From: Peptococcaceae bacterium BRH_c23
Lineage (GTDB): Bacteria > Bacillota_B > Desulfitobacteriia > Desulfitobacteriales > Desulfitobacteriaceae
Direction: 5' to 3'
DNA length: 17,595 bases
Assembly (NCBI GenBank): GCA_000961805.1
Contig: LADV01000102.1
Location: 1-17,595 of the forward strand
A program made the position numbers and the translations under genes. Shown in pieces: positions 1 through 6,622 of the stretch. The notes beneath the pieces are model-generated. The model was not told the DNA's origin. It was given only the letters and a program-made list of their open reading frames with translations, and did no database searches. Each line of letters begins with the position of its first letter. Position 1 is the stretch's first letter.

Positions 1-120
1 CAGGTTCCAGCTTAATCAGCTGAAACGACGATAACCCATTTGGAATATGGAGAGCCGTATGCGGTGACAAGTCGCTTGTACGGTTCGGGAAGGGGCGGGT
101 TACTTTGCTAATCCGCCTAT
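1..120 (+). mobile_element. 3' end of a group II intron (domains V and VI)
   Basis: Positions 52-86 fold as group II intron domain V: the outer arms GAGCCGTA (52-59) and TACGGTTC (79-86) pair over eight positions with one G-U, and an inner GCG/CGC helix carries the capping loop. The AGC triad of the catalytic stem is present. Positions 93-118 form a domain VI-like hairpin, GGCGGGTTA (94-102) against TAATCCGCC (109-117). Bases 1-50 would be the end of domain IV, after the reverse transcriptase gene. The intron body and its maturase lie left of the window, so only the 3' end is visible. The exact 3' splice site is not certain (about 118-125). Confidence 0.85.
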
Positions 121-407
121 TTCATTTACATAGGATAGTTGATTTATCTAATATCTATAAATCTCATGGTTTACCATTACCCTGTGTGCTTCTGCTTTTT
201 CCACTATGGGTTTTCTGGTATTTCATTTAGTCACTCATGGGATAGAGACATTACCAGCCCCACTACCAGATTATGAACGGACACCATCGATGGGATAAAC
301 ATGTCTGCTCATGGTGTGAAGCCCGGTCATTGAAGGGCTGGGCAAGGCCGGTATCTTTTTAAAGCTCATTACCAGTGCTCCGACGACGCAGCTAATTGTT
401 CCTCCGA
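121..407. other. Intergenic region after the intron
   Basis: No convincing gene. One 43-codon open stretch (about 158-292, plus strand, stop TAA at 290-292) has no ribosome site and I recognise nothing in it. A short near-palindrome ATGGT-TT-ACCAT lies at 164-175. A possible terminator near 321-360 is listed separately. Confidence 0.5.
321..360 (+). terminator. Possible rho-independent terminator
   Basis: CCGGTC (323-328) can pair with GGCCGG (346-351), followed by TATCTTTTT. An overlapping alternative pairs GCCCGGTC (321-328) with GGCTGGGC (336-343). It would stop plus-strand transcription leaving the intron. The stem is short and the loop long, so the call is tentative. Confidence 0.35.
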
Positions 408-1367
408 TCAACCAATCAGGTCGATGTAACGGTCGAAGTTGGGGTCGGCCATGTACTCATTGAAGAAATCCGCACGGGACAGGCCATACTCCCAGTAGAA
501 ATCATGATCCTTTCCGTAGCAGATCTGAACCAGCGACCAGATGGACCAGTGGGTGTTCACCAGGAATTTATTGATAAGGGTACGGGCCTTCTGCTCTTCG
601 TTAGGCTCGGCGCCAACATAAGCCGTGATTAAGGCGTTTTCGTTTTCGGTGTTCAGCGGGTTTTCCACAATGACGCAGGCAACATCATAGAATCCGTCGT
701 TCATACCGCTGTATTCCCAGTCGATCACACGCATGACCTTGCCGTCATACATGAAGTTTTCAGCAAGGGTGTCGTTGTGACAGGGAACCAGCTTAGGGGG
801 ATTCTTTTCATAGGCGGCTTTGATTTTTTCCAGCTTTTCCATCGCCTTGTCGAAACCCTTGTACATCTCGGTGAAGTTGTGCCCCTTGAGTATGTCCAGA
901 TACTCCATGATCTTGGCGATGGGATTGAAGACGCTCTTGAACTGACAACCGCTGTCATGATATTTACGCATGACAACCGCAGCCTCTGTGAGTACTTCGG
1001 ACCTATTAATGAAATCATCGGGATGCATGGTGTCAGCATCGATGTACTCGCAGAGCTGGGAACCGGTCTCAGTATCATAATAGTATATCTCGGGAGCGAT
1101 GCCGATGCTGGCCATCAGGGAAGCGTTGTGCTTCTCCCCGGGGCGGTTGATGTATCCGGCTGTACCGTAACCGGCGACACGCATGGCAATGGCAGTACCG
1201 TCTTCGAGAGTGATCTTAAAGTTTTTGTTGGTGAGGCCGCCGGGCATAATGTCGACACTGGTAGCTTTTTTACCGCTAGCGGTCGTGACCAGGTTACTCA
1301 GGACGAAAAAATCCGGGATATCAACGTTCTGAAGATTATTTCCAAAAACAGATTTATTTTCTTGCAT
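408..1367 (-). CDS. Choline/ethanolamine kinase-like phosphotransferase
   Basis: A 319-residue cytoplasmic kinase of the choline kinase/aminoglycoside phosphotransferase fold. It probably phosphorylates choline, ethanolamine or a similar small amino alcohol with ATP. Numbering from the chosen start: a nucleotide-loop segment GGLTNKNFKI near residues 43-52, the catalytic (Brenner) motif H197-N-D199-x4-N204, and the metal-binding IDWEYSG with D216. This pattern fits LicA-like choline kinases better than antibiotic kinases. The upstream in-frame ATG at 1391 is rejected because GAGGAGG lies between it and the ATG at 1367, at ideal spacing for the latter. A damaged copy of its catalytic region lies at 1859-1970 on the other strand. 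No kinase substrate transporter is visible nearby, so the substrate is inferred from motifs only. Confidence 0.8.
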   Translation of the reverse strand: MQENKSVFGNNLQNVDIPDFFVLSNLVTTASGKKATSVDIMPGGLTNKNFKITLEDGTAIAMRVAGYGTAGYINRPGEKHNASLMASIGIAPEIYYYDTETGSQLCEYIDADTMHPDDFINRSEVLTEAAVVMRKYHDSGCQFKSVFNPIAKIMEYLDILKGHNFTEMYKGFDKAMEKLEKIKAAYEKNPPKLVPCHNDTLAENFMYDGKVMRVIDWEYSGMNDGFYDVACVIVENPLNTENENALITAYVGAEPNEEQKARTLINKFLVNTHWSIWSLVQICYGKDHDFYWEYGLSRADFFNEYMADPNFDRYIDLIG

Positions 1368-1401
1368 GATAAAATCCTCCTCATCATTCATAATCCTGCT
1401 A

Positions 1402-1434
1402 AGTCAAGACTACGCCTAAAAGGCGTAGCTTGAA
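1402..1434. repeat. Hairpin upstream of the kinase gene
   Basis: A perfect 7-bp stem CTACGCC/GGCGTAG around loop TAAAA (1410-1428) extends through TCAAG/CTTGA with one bulged A. It sits about 40 bp before the kinase start, in the 5' leader if the promoter is further upstream. No T-run follows on either strand, so I do not call it a terminator. Its role is unknown. Confidence 0.5.
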
Positions 1435-1461
1435 AGAACCCAGGAAGGGCTTTCACTTTTT

Positions 1462-1728
1462 TCAAGCCATTGTGCATTGATTACCTGACCTGACTCTTGA
1501 AAAGGGCGTTATATCCCTTCGTACAAACTTTATCCCATTGTCTGATAAGTTTTTTCCTGTTCCCATGTCAAAAACCAGTATGCCAACGTCAGGGTTATGG
1601 GAGTCAATGCCATGCGCGCCGCGAATTGTAGCAGGAGCATAACGTATTCCCGGACGGTAGGATGTGTGAGCATCCATCGGGATTAACGTTCTACTTCTGT
1701 CGTAAGCATAAACCTTTTTGTACCACAA
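1462..1728 (-). pseudogene. Fragment of an agmatinase/arginase-family gene
   Basis: The 88-codon open stretch matches the N-terminal part of ureohydrolases. The segment from IPMDAHTSYRPG to YAPATIR lines up with IPFDTGASNRVG to MGPASIR in the intact enzyme at 2382-3341 (residues 40-60), and HNPDVG.LVFD lines up with YNPELEVGVFD (residues 70-80). All the metal-binding motifs that should follow (GGDH, DxHxD, DxD) are missing, and there is no good ribosome site at the start. It is a decayed relic, similar to but not a recent copy of the neighbouring gene, and on the opposite strand from it. Confidence 0.65.
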
Positions 1729-1858
1729 AGGTCAATACAATTTTTTTATTTTTCGAAACAATCGACTAATTATTTCTTCCGTGTCACTGGTCAGAGTCAC
1801 ATATATACTCCTTCTGCCTTAATATTTTTTAAAAAGCTATTCCTAACTCTCTACCTTA

Positions 1859-1970
1859 TTTGAAAATAATCCCCCCAAGCTGGTTCCCTGCCACAACGAC
1901 ACACTTGCCGAAAACTTCATGTATGGCGGCAAGGTCAAAAGTAGTCCGTTCCTGGGAGGGGTCTGGATGA
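1859..1970 (+). pseudogene. Fragment of a second choline kinase-like gene
   Basis: Codons 1859-1936 encode a 26-residue stretch that is nearly identical to the catalytic loop of the kinase at 408-1367, including PPKLVPCHNDTLAENFMY with the HND...N catalytic residues. After 1936 a frameshift seems to lead into a degraded match of the VIDWEYSG motif (readable as VVRSWEGSG, ending in TGA near 1967). No start or remaining gene is present. The DNA match is close enough to show a former paralogue or duplicate, now lost apart from this piece. Confidence 0.75.
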
Positions 1971-1986
1971 TACAATAACATTATCC

Positions 1987-2083
1987 AGGAGGGGAAGAAA
2001 ATGAACAAAAAGTTCACCGAGGATAACTCATCAATATCCTGAAACACCTGGAAGGCGGAATGAATACAACTGCATCACGTTAG
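1987..2083 (+). pseudogene. Remnant of an IS3-family orfA (transposase N-terminus)
   Basis: Behind a good ribosome site (AGGAGGGG, 1987-1994) an ATG at 2001 starts MNKKFTEDN. One base is missing, and the shifted frame from 2027 continues LINILKHLEGGMNTTASR to a stop at 2081-2083. Joined, this is the helix-turn-helix N-terminus of IS3-family OrfA proteins of the FTEEQIIxILKExExG type. Nothing further of this element is recognisable downstream. It begins right after the kinase fragment, suggesting that IS insertion took part in breaking up that copy. Confidence 0.6.
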
Positions 2084-2157
2084 GGAACCTGATGCCCAGG
2101 GAATTTGCAGAGCAGTTGTATACTCAAAATTCGACTGGACTAACTTTGGGATTGTCA

Positions 2158-2178
2158 CACAATATGGACACAATATGG
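2158..2178. repeat. Short tandem repeat CACAATATGG x2
   Basis: CACAATATGG occurs at 2158-2167 and again at 2169-2178, 11 bp apart and on the same face of the helix, just upstream of the agmatinase promoter at 2204. It could be a tandem activator site or chance. There is no direct evidence of binding. Confidence 0.4.
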
Positions 2179-2203
2179 TGTAAGATCACTGTTATCAAAC
2201 TTG

Positions 2204-2232
2204 TTGACAGATCTTCAACAAAAGAATATAAT
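2204..2232 (+). promoter_or_regulatory. Consensus sigma-A promoter for the agmatinase-family gene
   Basis: TTGACA (2204-2209), 17-bp spacer, TATAAT (2227-2232): a perfect match to the housekeeping consensus at the best spacing. Transcription should begin near 2239, giving a leader of about 140 nt before the start at 2382 that contains the tandem hairpins at 2261-2306. So strong a promoter suggests that control acts after initiation, in the leader, or through a repressor. Confidence 0.8.
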
Positions 2233-2260
2233 TTCATACACAGCGGCAAAATGAATAACA

Positions 2261-2306
2261 ATGGAGCAGTGACGGTCTGCTCCATGGGGTAGTGACGGTC
2301 TGCTCT
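2261..2306 (+). promoter_or_regulatory. Two tandem leader hairpins with identical loops; candidate guanidine-II-like riboswitch
   Basis: Hairpin 1 pairs ATGGAGCAG (2261-2269) with CTGCTCCAT (2277-2285) around loop TGACGGT. Hairpin 2 pairs GGGTAG (2287-2292) with CTGCTC (2300-2305), with two G-U pairs, around the same TGACGGT loop. Both loops carry ACGG, which fits the ACGR loop that marks each hairpin of guanidine-II (mini-ykkC) riboswitches. The 3' arm of hairpin 1 (GCTCC) is complementary to the GGAG of the downstream ribosome site. Points against: the linker is very short, ACGG is not closed by a plain Watson-Crick pair, and related 'GACGGT' repeats exist as REP-like elements in clostridia. 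Confidence 0.45.
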
Positions 2307-2381
2307 CTTATCATTTTTGTTTGTGACGCACCAATAGAAAAGTGTGGCTGCAAAATAACAAAATTGGAAGGAGTATGACCT

Positions 2382-3341
2382 ATGATTAAGTATAAAGCTA
2401 TGAACTCCCTGAAATCGCCGAGATTTTCAGGCATTAAAACATTTATGAGGATGCAGCATGTTGTTACAACAGATGACATCGACTTTGCAGTAGTGGGTAT
2501 TCCCTTTGATACCGGCGCATCCAACAGAGTTGGATGCCGGATGGGTCCTGCGTCCATCAGAGAAATGTCCGGCCTTGCGGCCAAGCCTTATAATCCTGAG
2601 CTTGAGGTAGGTGTGTTTGATTATTGCTCTGGCGTTGATTATGGCGATTTGGGTTCTGTTCCGGGTTATATTGAAGAATCATTTGATTTAATTACCGAGG
2701 GCATGGCGCCTCTTTTTGCAAAAGGGGTTATTCCGGTCGCAATGGGCGGTGATCACAGCGTAACACTGCCGGAACTGAGGGCTTGCCATAAAGTGCATGG
2801 TCCTGTAGCTTTGATTCATTTCGATTCTCATTACGATACGATTCCGGAGTATTTCGGAAAGCCCTATAATCATGGCACGCCTTTTTACCACGCGGCTAAG
2901 GAAGGGCTTGTTGATACCTCCAAATCGATTCAGGTCGGAATTAGAGAAGGGCTTTATGGAGAAGAGGATACCCAGAACTCCAAAGGGCTTGGATATGGTC
3001 TTCTGAAAGCGGTTGAATGCCACCAAATGTCAGCGGAAGAAATCGTCGAACGCATCAAGCAACGTGTGGGGAATGCCAAGGCATTCCTTACCTTTGACAT
3101 TGATTTCCTTGATCCGTCCTATGCGCCGGGAACAGGAACTCCCGTAATCGGAGGTTTCACTACCGCGAAAACATTGGAAATTATCAGAGGCTTGAAGGAA
3201 CTGAATATCGTTGGATATGATATGGTTGAGGTCGCTCCGCAATTTGATGTCGGCAATATTACTTCGATTGCTGCGGCAGGTCTTATGCTCGAATTCATTT
3301 CCCATATTGCCTATAAAAAGAAACATAATATTTCCTTTTAA
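2382..3341 (+). CDS. Agmatinase/guanidinase-family ureohydrolase
   Basis: A 319-residue cytoplasmic binuclear-metal hydrolase of the arginase/agmatinase family, which releases urea or ammonia-type products from guanidino compounds. All metal ligands are visible: GGDH with H125, D148-S-H150-Y-D152, D239-I-D241, plus E283 in VEVAP. The RFSGIKTFMR N-terminus and NHGTPF resemble agmatinases and guanidinobutyrases more than arginases. Ribosome site GGAAGGAG (2366-2373) is 8 nt before the ATG. No arginine decarboxylase or polyamine gene is adjacent, so agmatine as substrate is not supported by context. The leader hints at guanidine itself, since guanidine hydrolases belong to this family. It converges on the MerR gene across a long hairpin. 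Confidence 0.85.
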   Translation: MIKYKAMNSLKSPRFSGIKTFMRMQHVVTTDDIDFAVVGIPFDTGASNRVGCRMGPASIREMSGLAAKPYNPELEVGVFDYCSGVDYGDLGSVPGYIEESFDLITEGMAPLFAKGVIPVAMGGDHSVTLPELRACHKVHGPVALIHFDSHYDTIPEYFGKPYNHGTPFYHAAKEGLVDTSKSIQVGIREGLYGEEDTQNSKGLGYGLLKAVECHQMSAEEIVERIKQRVGNAKAFLTFDIDFLDPSYAPGTGTPVIGGFTTAKTLEIIRGLKELNIVGYDMVEVAPQFDVGNITSIAAAGLMLEFISHIAYKKKHNISF

Positions 3342-3368
3342 CTTATAACTTAACGGGGTACTTTTGAA

Positions 3369-3437
3369 ATTTAATCTGCAAAACAAACAGCCTCCTATGA
3401 TAATGTCATAGGAGGCTGTTTGTTTTGCAGATTAAAT
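3369..3437. terminator. Perfect 32-bp inverted repeat, probable bidirectional terminator
   Basis: Arms 3369-3400 and 3406-3437 are exact reverse complements over 32 bp around the 5-bp loop TAATG. A TTTTT run follows on the plus strand (3439-3443). It lies between two convergent genes (agmatinase ends at 3341, MerR gene at 3432), so it would stop transcripts from both sides. The right arm contains the MerR stop codon and its last codon. This is much longer and more perfect than a usual terminator stem. Confidence 0.75.
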
Positions 3438-4262
3438 CTTTTTGACCGGCACCTGGATTTCCATAATCGTTTCCATAGGGTCGCTGGTGAGGGTCACATC
3501 CAACTTATATATCTGGAAAATATTTCCATTTATACATATCCGATGTTTCTTCATATAATCCTTGATGATCTCGAAAGATTCATGGTATTCCTCCAGCCCG
3601 CCGTTGTGATAATACATGCAGAGATACAGACCGGCGGGGATAGCCTTCTTGAATTCCGAATCGATCGCGTCCTTTTCCACCAGTAGCATCGGCGATGAGG
3701 GGATATACGAATCACTCTTCTGCAAAATCGCTTCATCGGCATACACGCCAACCCGGTCACTGGCAAGGATCGGTGCCGTTTCGTTCAGATACCATTCCAG
3801 TTTGGTGAAGGCGAAAGCGTGCTCACGCGGTCCGCCGGCCGGCTCATCGAAGGTGATCATGTAACGTTTGGAGAACACCCGTTCAAAGACGACATTCGGG
3901 GCCGGCAGCGAAGTGAGTTCATCCAAAAAGCGTAGTTTCCTGCGCAGGACCATATTCACAAGCATTTTTTCCTTGATCTCCCTGCGAAGTATCTCGCGGT
4001 GCTTTTCGAGGATCGTTATGGATTTTTTTAGGTTTCGGTTCGTGAAATAGTCCACAATGTCATCCAAAGACATCCCAAGCTGACGCAGTTCCCTGATTGT
4101 CCCCAGTTTTTCATATTGCCGGATGGAGTAATACCGGTATTTTGTCTGTGGATCCACATATTCCGGTTTAATCAGGCCAATCCGATCATAATAGCGTAAA
4201 GTCTCACTCGTAACCTTCCTGAGCTTCGCCAGTTCCGTAATTGACAAGAGATTTTCCTTCAC
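3432..4262 (-). CDS. MerR-family regulator with GyrI-like effector domain
   Basis: A transcription activator/repressor of the BmrR/BltR type, about 276 residues. The N-terminal winged helix reads ITELAKLRKVTSETLRYYDR, then KYRYYS; a coiled-coil dimer helix follows (about residues 75-115). The C-terminal half, with a late LCMYYHNGG and a YKLDVTLTSD segment, resembles a GyrI/AraC-type effector-binding domain for small, often cationic or lipophilic, ligands. The ATG at 4280 is rejected: it is part of the ribosome site AAAGGAG, and the GTG at 4262 follows that site by 8 nt. No efflux pump gene is adjacent, so the target is unknown; it may control itself or the convergent enzyme gene. The stop codon lies inside the 32-bp inverted repeat. 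Confidence 0.85.
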   Translation of the reverse strand: MKENLLSITELAKLRKVTSETLRYYDRIGLIKPEYVDPQTKYRYYSIRQYEKLGTIRELRQLGMSLDDIVDYFTNRNLKKSITILEKHREILRREIKEKMLVNMVLRRKLRFLDELTSLPAPNVVFERVFSKRYMITFDEPAGGPREHAFAFTKLEWYLNETAPILASDRVGVYADEAILQKSDSYIPSSPMLLVEKDAIDSEFKKAIPAGLYLCMYYHNGGLEEYHESFEIIKDYMKKHRICINGNIFQIYKLDVTLTSDPMETIMEIQVPVKKI

Positions 4263-4321
4263 GACCGCGTCTCCTTTCATATTATCTTTTCATAACTGCC
4301 AACCCGCTGTTCGTTTGCCAC

Positions 4322-4350
4322 GGTATACAATACCTTCACAGTTTATTATA
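4322..4350 (-). promoter_or_regulatory. Possible promoter and operator of the MerR gene
   Basis: Read on the minus strand, TATAAT (4350-4345) is a consensus -10; no clear -35 is seen at 17 bp. Just downstream is the palindrome GGTAT-ACA-ATACC (4322-4334), at about the transcription start, where an autoregulator could bind. Inference from position only. Confidence 0.4.
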
Positions 4351-4402
4351 CAACCCGCCTATTGCGTGGTTTGTTTCGATACTTATATGATAAAACATAA
4401 TC

Positions 4403-4425
4403 ACCAATAATCTTGCATTATTGGT
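4403..4425. repeat. 9-bp inverted repeat upstream of the MerR gene
   Basis: ACCAATAAT (4403-4411) and ATTATTGGT (4417-4425) pair perfectly around CTTGC. There is no T-run, so an operator or debris at an IS end is more likely than a terminator. Confidence 0.4.
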
Positions 4426-4508
4426 ACCGAAAGTTAAATGTGGCAAAGAATCTAAAGTTCCATCTGCGCAAAATTGAACGGATATCTTCCGAGCATAGGA
4501 TCAGACCA

Positions 4509-4760
4509 GTTGTGATTGGACGCTAGAAGACTGAGCTTTTGAAAAGAGCGCCTGAGGTGTTTAAGAAGGGGCCTTCCGATATAGAACTAGACCTCATTGA
4601 AAAGGAAGAGCATATTGCAGAACTTGTGCGAAAAGTAGGTCAATTGACGATTGAAGTCGATTGGATTAAAAAAAACTAGCGAGTTGCTCGGCAGAAAGTA
4701 GTTGCATGCCTGTTGTTAAACACCATCATGAACATTTGACGGTGAAACGGACGAGCTAAT
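4509..4760 (+). pseudogene. Decayed IS3-family insertion sequence (orfA C-terminus, traces of orfB)
   Basis: Reading from 4509, VVIGR-stop-KTELLKRAPEVFKK, then the coiled coil IAELVRKVGQLTIEVDWIKK, match the C-terminal half of IS3-family OrfA (usual ...IGQLxVExDWLKKK). The amber codon at 4524 replaces an expected Trp. A run of eight A's (4668-4675) puts the frame out by one; the shifted frame reads on as SELLGRK to TAG near 4700. Near 4717-4760 a piece reading VKHHHEHLTVKRTS may be the start of orfB. The rest of the transposase is gone. Its OrfA subtype differs from the remnant at 2001. Confidence 0.65.
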
Positions 4761-4802
4761 TCTTGTTTATAGCCAAGTTCATGCAATCATTTAAAATCTT
4801 TC

Positions 4803-5390
4803 TTATTTATTCTTTTTGACTTTAGAAGTTTCATCAATAATTTGAGCTGCCAGTTTTACGACCGTAATTCGAAGATCCATGGCCTGATGAATAAGTAATT
4901 GATGTGCTTCATAATCACTAATTCCATTGCGTTCTGCGAGGATAGAACGGGCTCGGGCAATTGTTTTCTGACTTTGTAATTCCAGCTGGGTGTTTTCCAA
5001 TTTCGCACGGACAGCTTGCATCTCTCTCCAGCGAGCATAGGCAATTTGGATGGCAGGTAGAAGATCTCGCTCAGTAATAGGTTTGACAAGGTAACCATAC
5101 ACACTAACTTTCTCCGCCCGGTTAATAAATTTGGACTGACTGTAGGCAGTAAGCAATAAGACGGGAATGTTCATAGAGTGCAAGATCTTTGCCACTTCCA
5201 GCCCATCTAGCCCTGGCATCATTACATCAAGAATCGCCAAATCTGGAGCGAAGGATTTAGCCAATTCAACCGCTTTCGGGCCATTGTTTGCTTCACCGCA
5301 AACAATATGTCCTGCTCCTTGCAACATTTCTTTAATATCTAAGCGAATTAGTGCCTCATCATCCGCAATTAAGATGGATAGTTCGCTCAT
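4803..5390 (-). CDS. eutV: EutV-like ANTAR response regulator
   Basis: A 195-residue two-component regulator with an RNA-binding output domain. The receiver domain (1-120) has the acidic pair D10/D11, phosphoacceptor D55 in LDVMMPG, T81 and K103. The C-terminal ANTAR domain (about 133-187) shows the expected pattern around KTIARARSILAERNGISDYEA and LAAQII. EutV proteins bind paired hairpins in nascent mRNA and prevent termination of ethanolamine genes when phosphorylated by EutW. Last gene of the four-gene eut operon; its ATG overlaps the stop of the preceding gene (ATGA), with GGAGGG upstream. Its usual kinase partner is truncated here, so the phosphate source is unclear. No clear terminator follows. 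Confidence 0.88.
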   Translation of the reverse strand: MSELSILIADDEALIRLDIKEMLQGAGHIVCGEANNGPKAVELAKSFAPDLAILDVMMPGLDGLEVAKILHSMNIPVLLLTAYSQSKFINRAEKVSVYGYLVKPITERDLLPAIQIAYARWREMQAVRAKLENTQLELQSQKTIARARSILAERNGISDYEAHQLLIHQAMDLRITVVKLAAQIIDETSKVKKNK

Positions 5391-5839
5391 AACTGTCCCT
5401 CCGAACTATGTTTTGGAAAGCTAACCGTTACAATCGTCATTCCTTCTATACGTTCCATAATTAGAGTACCAATTACGTCGTCTGCTGAGTTACGAATCGC
5501 GACCACGGTTTGGGCAATAGGGATCCCCTCTTGGCTAACCCCTCGCACATTTCGACTGGTTTCACCAGTCTGGAGCGTCCGATAAACCGCTGGCTCACTG
5601 TTGGCTAAAGCTAATTCACCCACGACACTATGTCCATATAAGGACCGATTTTCTGGGCAGGCCCAAGCTAATACCACGGCATCTACCCCGTCTCTCAGCG
5701 GAGCATCAATGAAGATATCGGTCCCTGTCATTTCAGCTGTATGCGGGATCTGCAAGGCCATAGTTTCTAATATCATGATATCTTCTTCGGTGAGGCTTGT
5801 GTATTCAAGACATAAATCCTTAATATTCGCGCAATCCAT
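5387..5839 (-). CDS. EutW-type sensor domain lacking the histidine kinase module
   Basis: A 150-residue protein made of the N-terminal sensor domain of EutW-like ethanolamine kinases (typical start LCLEYTSLTEEDI, core GTDIFIDAPLRDG, VVGELALANSEPAVYRTL, and VIGTLIMER, residues 10-130). Full-length EutW proteins continue with a HisKA_2/HATPase kinase. Here only 20 residues follow, EGMTIVTVSFP plus a short tail, which resemble the last beta strand of a HATPase domain. I infer an in-frame internal deletion of roughly 300 residues. The gene looks translated: GGAGGAG ribosome site, 20-bp overlap with eutP, ATGA overlap with eutV. It may sense a ligand and act on another kinase, or be non-functional. 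Confidence 0.75.
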   Translation of the reverse strand: MDCANIKDLCLEYTSLTEEDIMILETMALQIPHTAEMTGTDIFIDAPLRDGVDAVVLAWACPENRSLYGHSVVGELALANSEPAVYRTLQTGETSRNVRGVSQEGIPIAQTVVAIRNSADDVIGTLIMERIEGMTIVTVSFPKHSSEGQL

Positions 5840-6269
5840 TCAACTCCTCCAATCGCCTACGCAAAGGAGCAACTCTTTCCTGGTCCATGATTGATGTCGT
5901 AAAAAAGGGTTCTTCAATTCCAGCATAGTTCAAATAAGAACCCGCTTGTTTAATATTAGCTTTTGGCAAATCCACTTTCGTAATGATTCCAATAATGGGT
6001 TTGCGAAAGACCTTAGAAAATTTTGGCGGATAAATGGTCCTCTGTTTTGTAGCATCTTGAAGTGCCCAGATCTCTGAAACCTGATGGCTCGCATCGATTA
6101 GAACATGATAAAAGCGGGGGATCTCAAGATATTCGCCCGGACAATCAATAAAGACTTGAGAAAAATCTAACATTTGGGTTTTTCGATAACTAACCTGCTC
6201 ATTCATAAGCATTTGCTTCAAAGAGGTTTTGCCAGCACCAATTCCCCCAATAAGAAGTACTCTACCCAT
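5820..6269 (-). CDS. eutP: EutP/PduV-family small GTPase-like protein
   Basis: A 149-residue P-loop protein found in ethanolamine and propanediol microcompartment operons. Walker A is GGIGAGKT (residues 8-15), the G3 motif D42-CPGEY, and the G4 motif T97-K-V-D100. The length fits EutP/PduV. In the family, members act as acetate kinase-like (EutP) or in compartment positioning (PduV); which applies here cannot be told from sequence. Its ATG shares one base with the eutS stop (TAATG), so translation is coupled, and its end overlaps the next gene by 20 bp. Confidence 0.88.
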   Translation of the reverse strand: MGRVLLIGGIGAGKTSLKQMLMNEQVSYRKTQMLDFSQVFIDCPGEYLEIPRFYHVLIDASHQVSEIWALQDATKQRTIYPPKFSKVFRKPIIGIITKVDLPKANIKQAGSYLNYAGIEEPFFTTSIMDQERVAPLRRRLEELNGLREY

Positions 6270-6607
6270 TAACTTCTCGTCACCTCAGCCGCTGTAAACC
6301 CTAAAATATTAACCAGAGTATTCACTGCAGCACGTAACGCTGCTTCGACGCTAGAAACATCCCCGGTAATCACCAGAGAACCAGTAAAGCGATCTATAAA
6401 CCCAAGTTCAATATCCCCAGCTTTGCAGGCAGCATCTGCTGCGATAATCGCTGCTTCACTAGGGGTAATGGTCATAATCCCAATAGCCCCAGTCGTCACG
6501 ATCCCTAATCGCTCATGAAGATCTCCTTGTGGATTTGGGATAATATGAGCCATTGTAACTTGTTTTCCCGGCACGTATTCTTGGATTACACGTTGTTTTT
6601 CAACCAA
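6269..6607 (-). CDS. eutS: EutS bacterial microcompartment shell protein
   Basis: A 112-residue permuted BMC-domain shell protein, the bent hexamer of ethanolamine microcompartments. It closely follows enterobacterial Eut[59 protein letters not shown] start at 6607 is chosen: it matches the family's N-terminus, has GGTGGTG 6 nt upstream, and lies just below the promoter's start point. The TTG at 6637 would lie inside the promoter and has no ribosome site; the ATG at 6622 has none either and could only be leaderless. First gene of eutS-eutP-sensor-eutV. No other shell protein or lyase gene is in the window. Confidence 0.9.
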   Translation of the reverse strand: MVEKQRVIQEYVPGKQVTMAHIIPNPQGDLHERLGIVTTGAIGIMTITPSEAAIIAADAACKAGDIELGFIDRFTGSLVITGDVSSVEAALRAAVNTLVNILGFTAAEVTRS

Positions 6608-6622
6608 GCTAAACACCACCAT

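Noticed and set aside
158..292. 43-codon plus-strand open frame after the intron
   Set aside because: No ribosome site, no start in a sensible place and no recognisable family.
1740..1812. Minus-strand GTG frame of 22 codons (VTLTSDTEEIISRL...) behind AAGGAG, resembling the MerR C-terminal VTLTSD
   Set aside because: The match is only about eight residues and the frame is very short; it could be a lost gene's start or a MerR relic, with too little to decide.
4668..4700. Programmed -1 frameshift of an active IS3 transposase at the A-run
   Set aside because: The element is clearly dead: an amber codon upstream and almost all of orfB is missing.
2001..4760. The agmatinase and MerR genes as cargo inserted into one IS3 element, with orfA split at 2083 and 4509
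   Set aside because: Both pieces are on the plus strand, but their OrfA subtypes differ (FTEEQ-type N-terminus versus VDWxKKK-type C-terminus). Two separate relics fit better.
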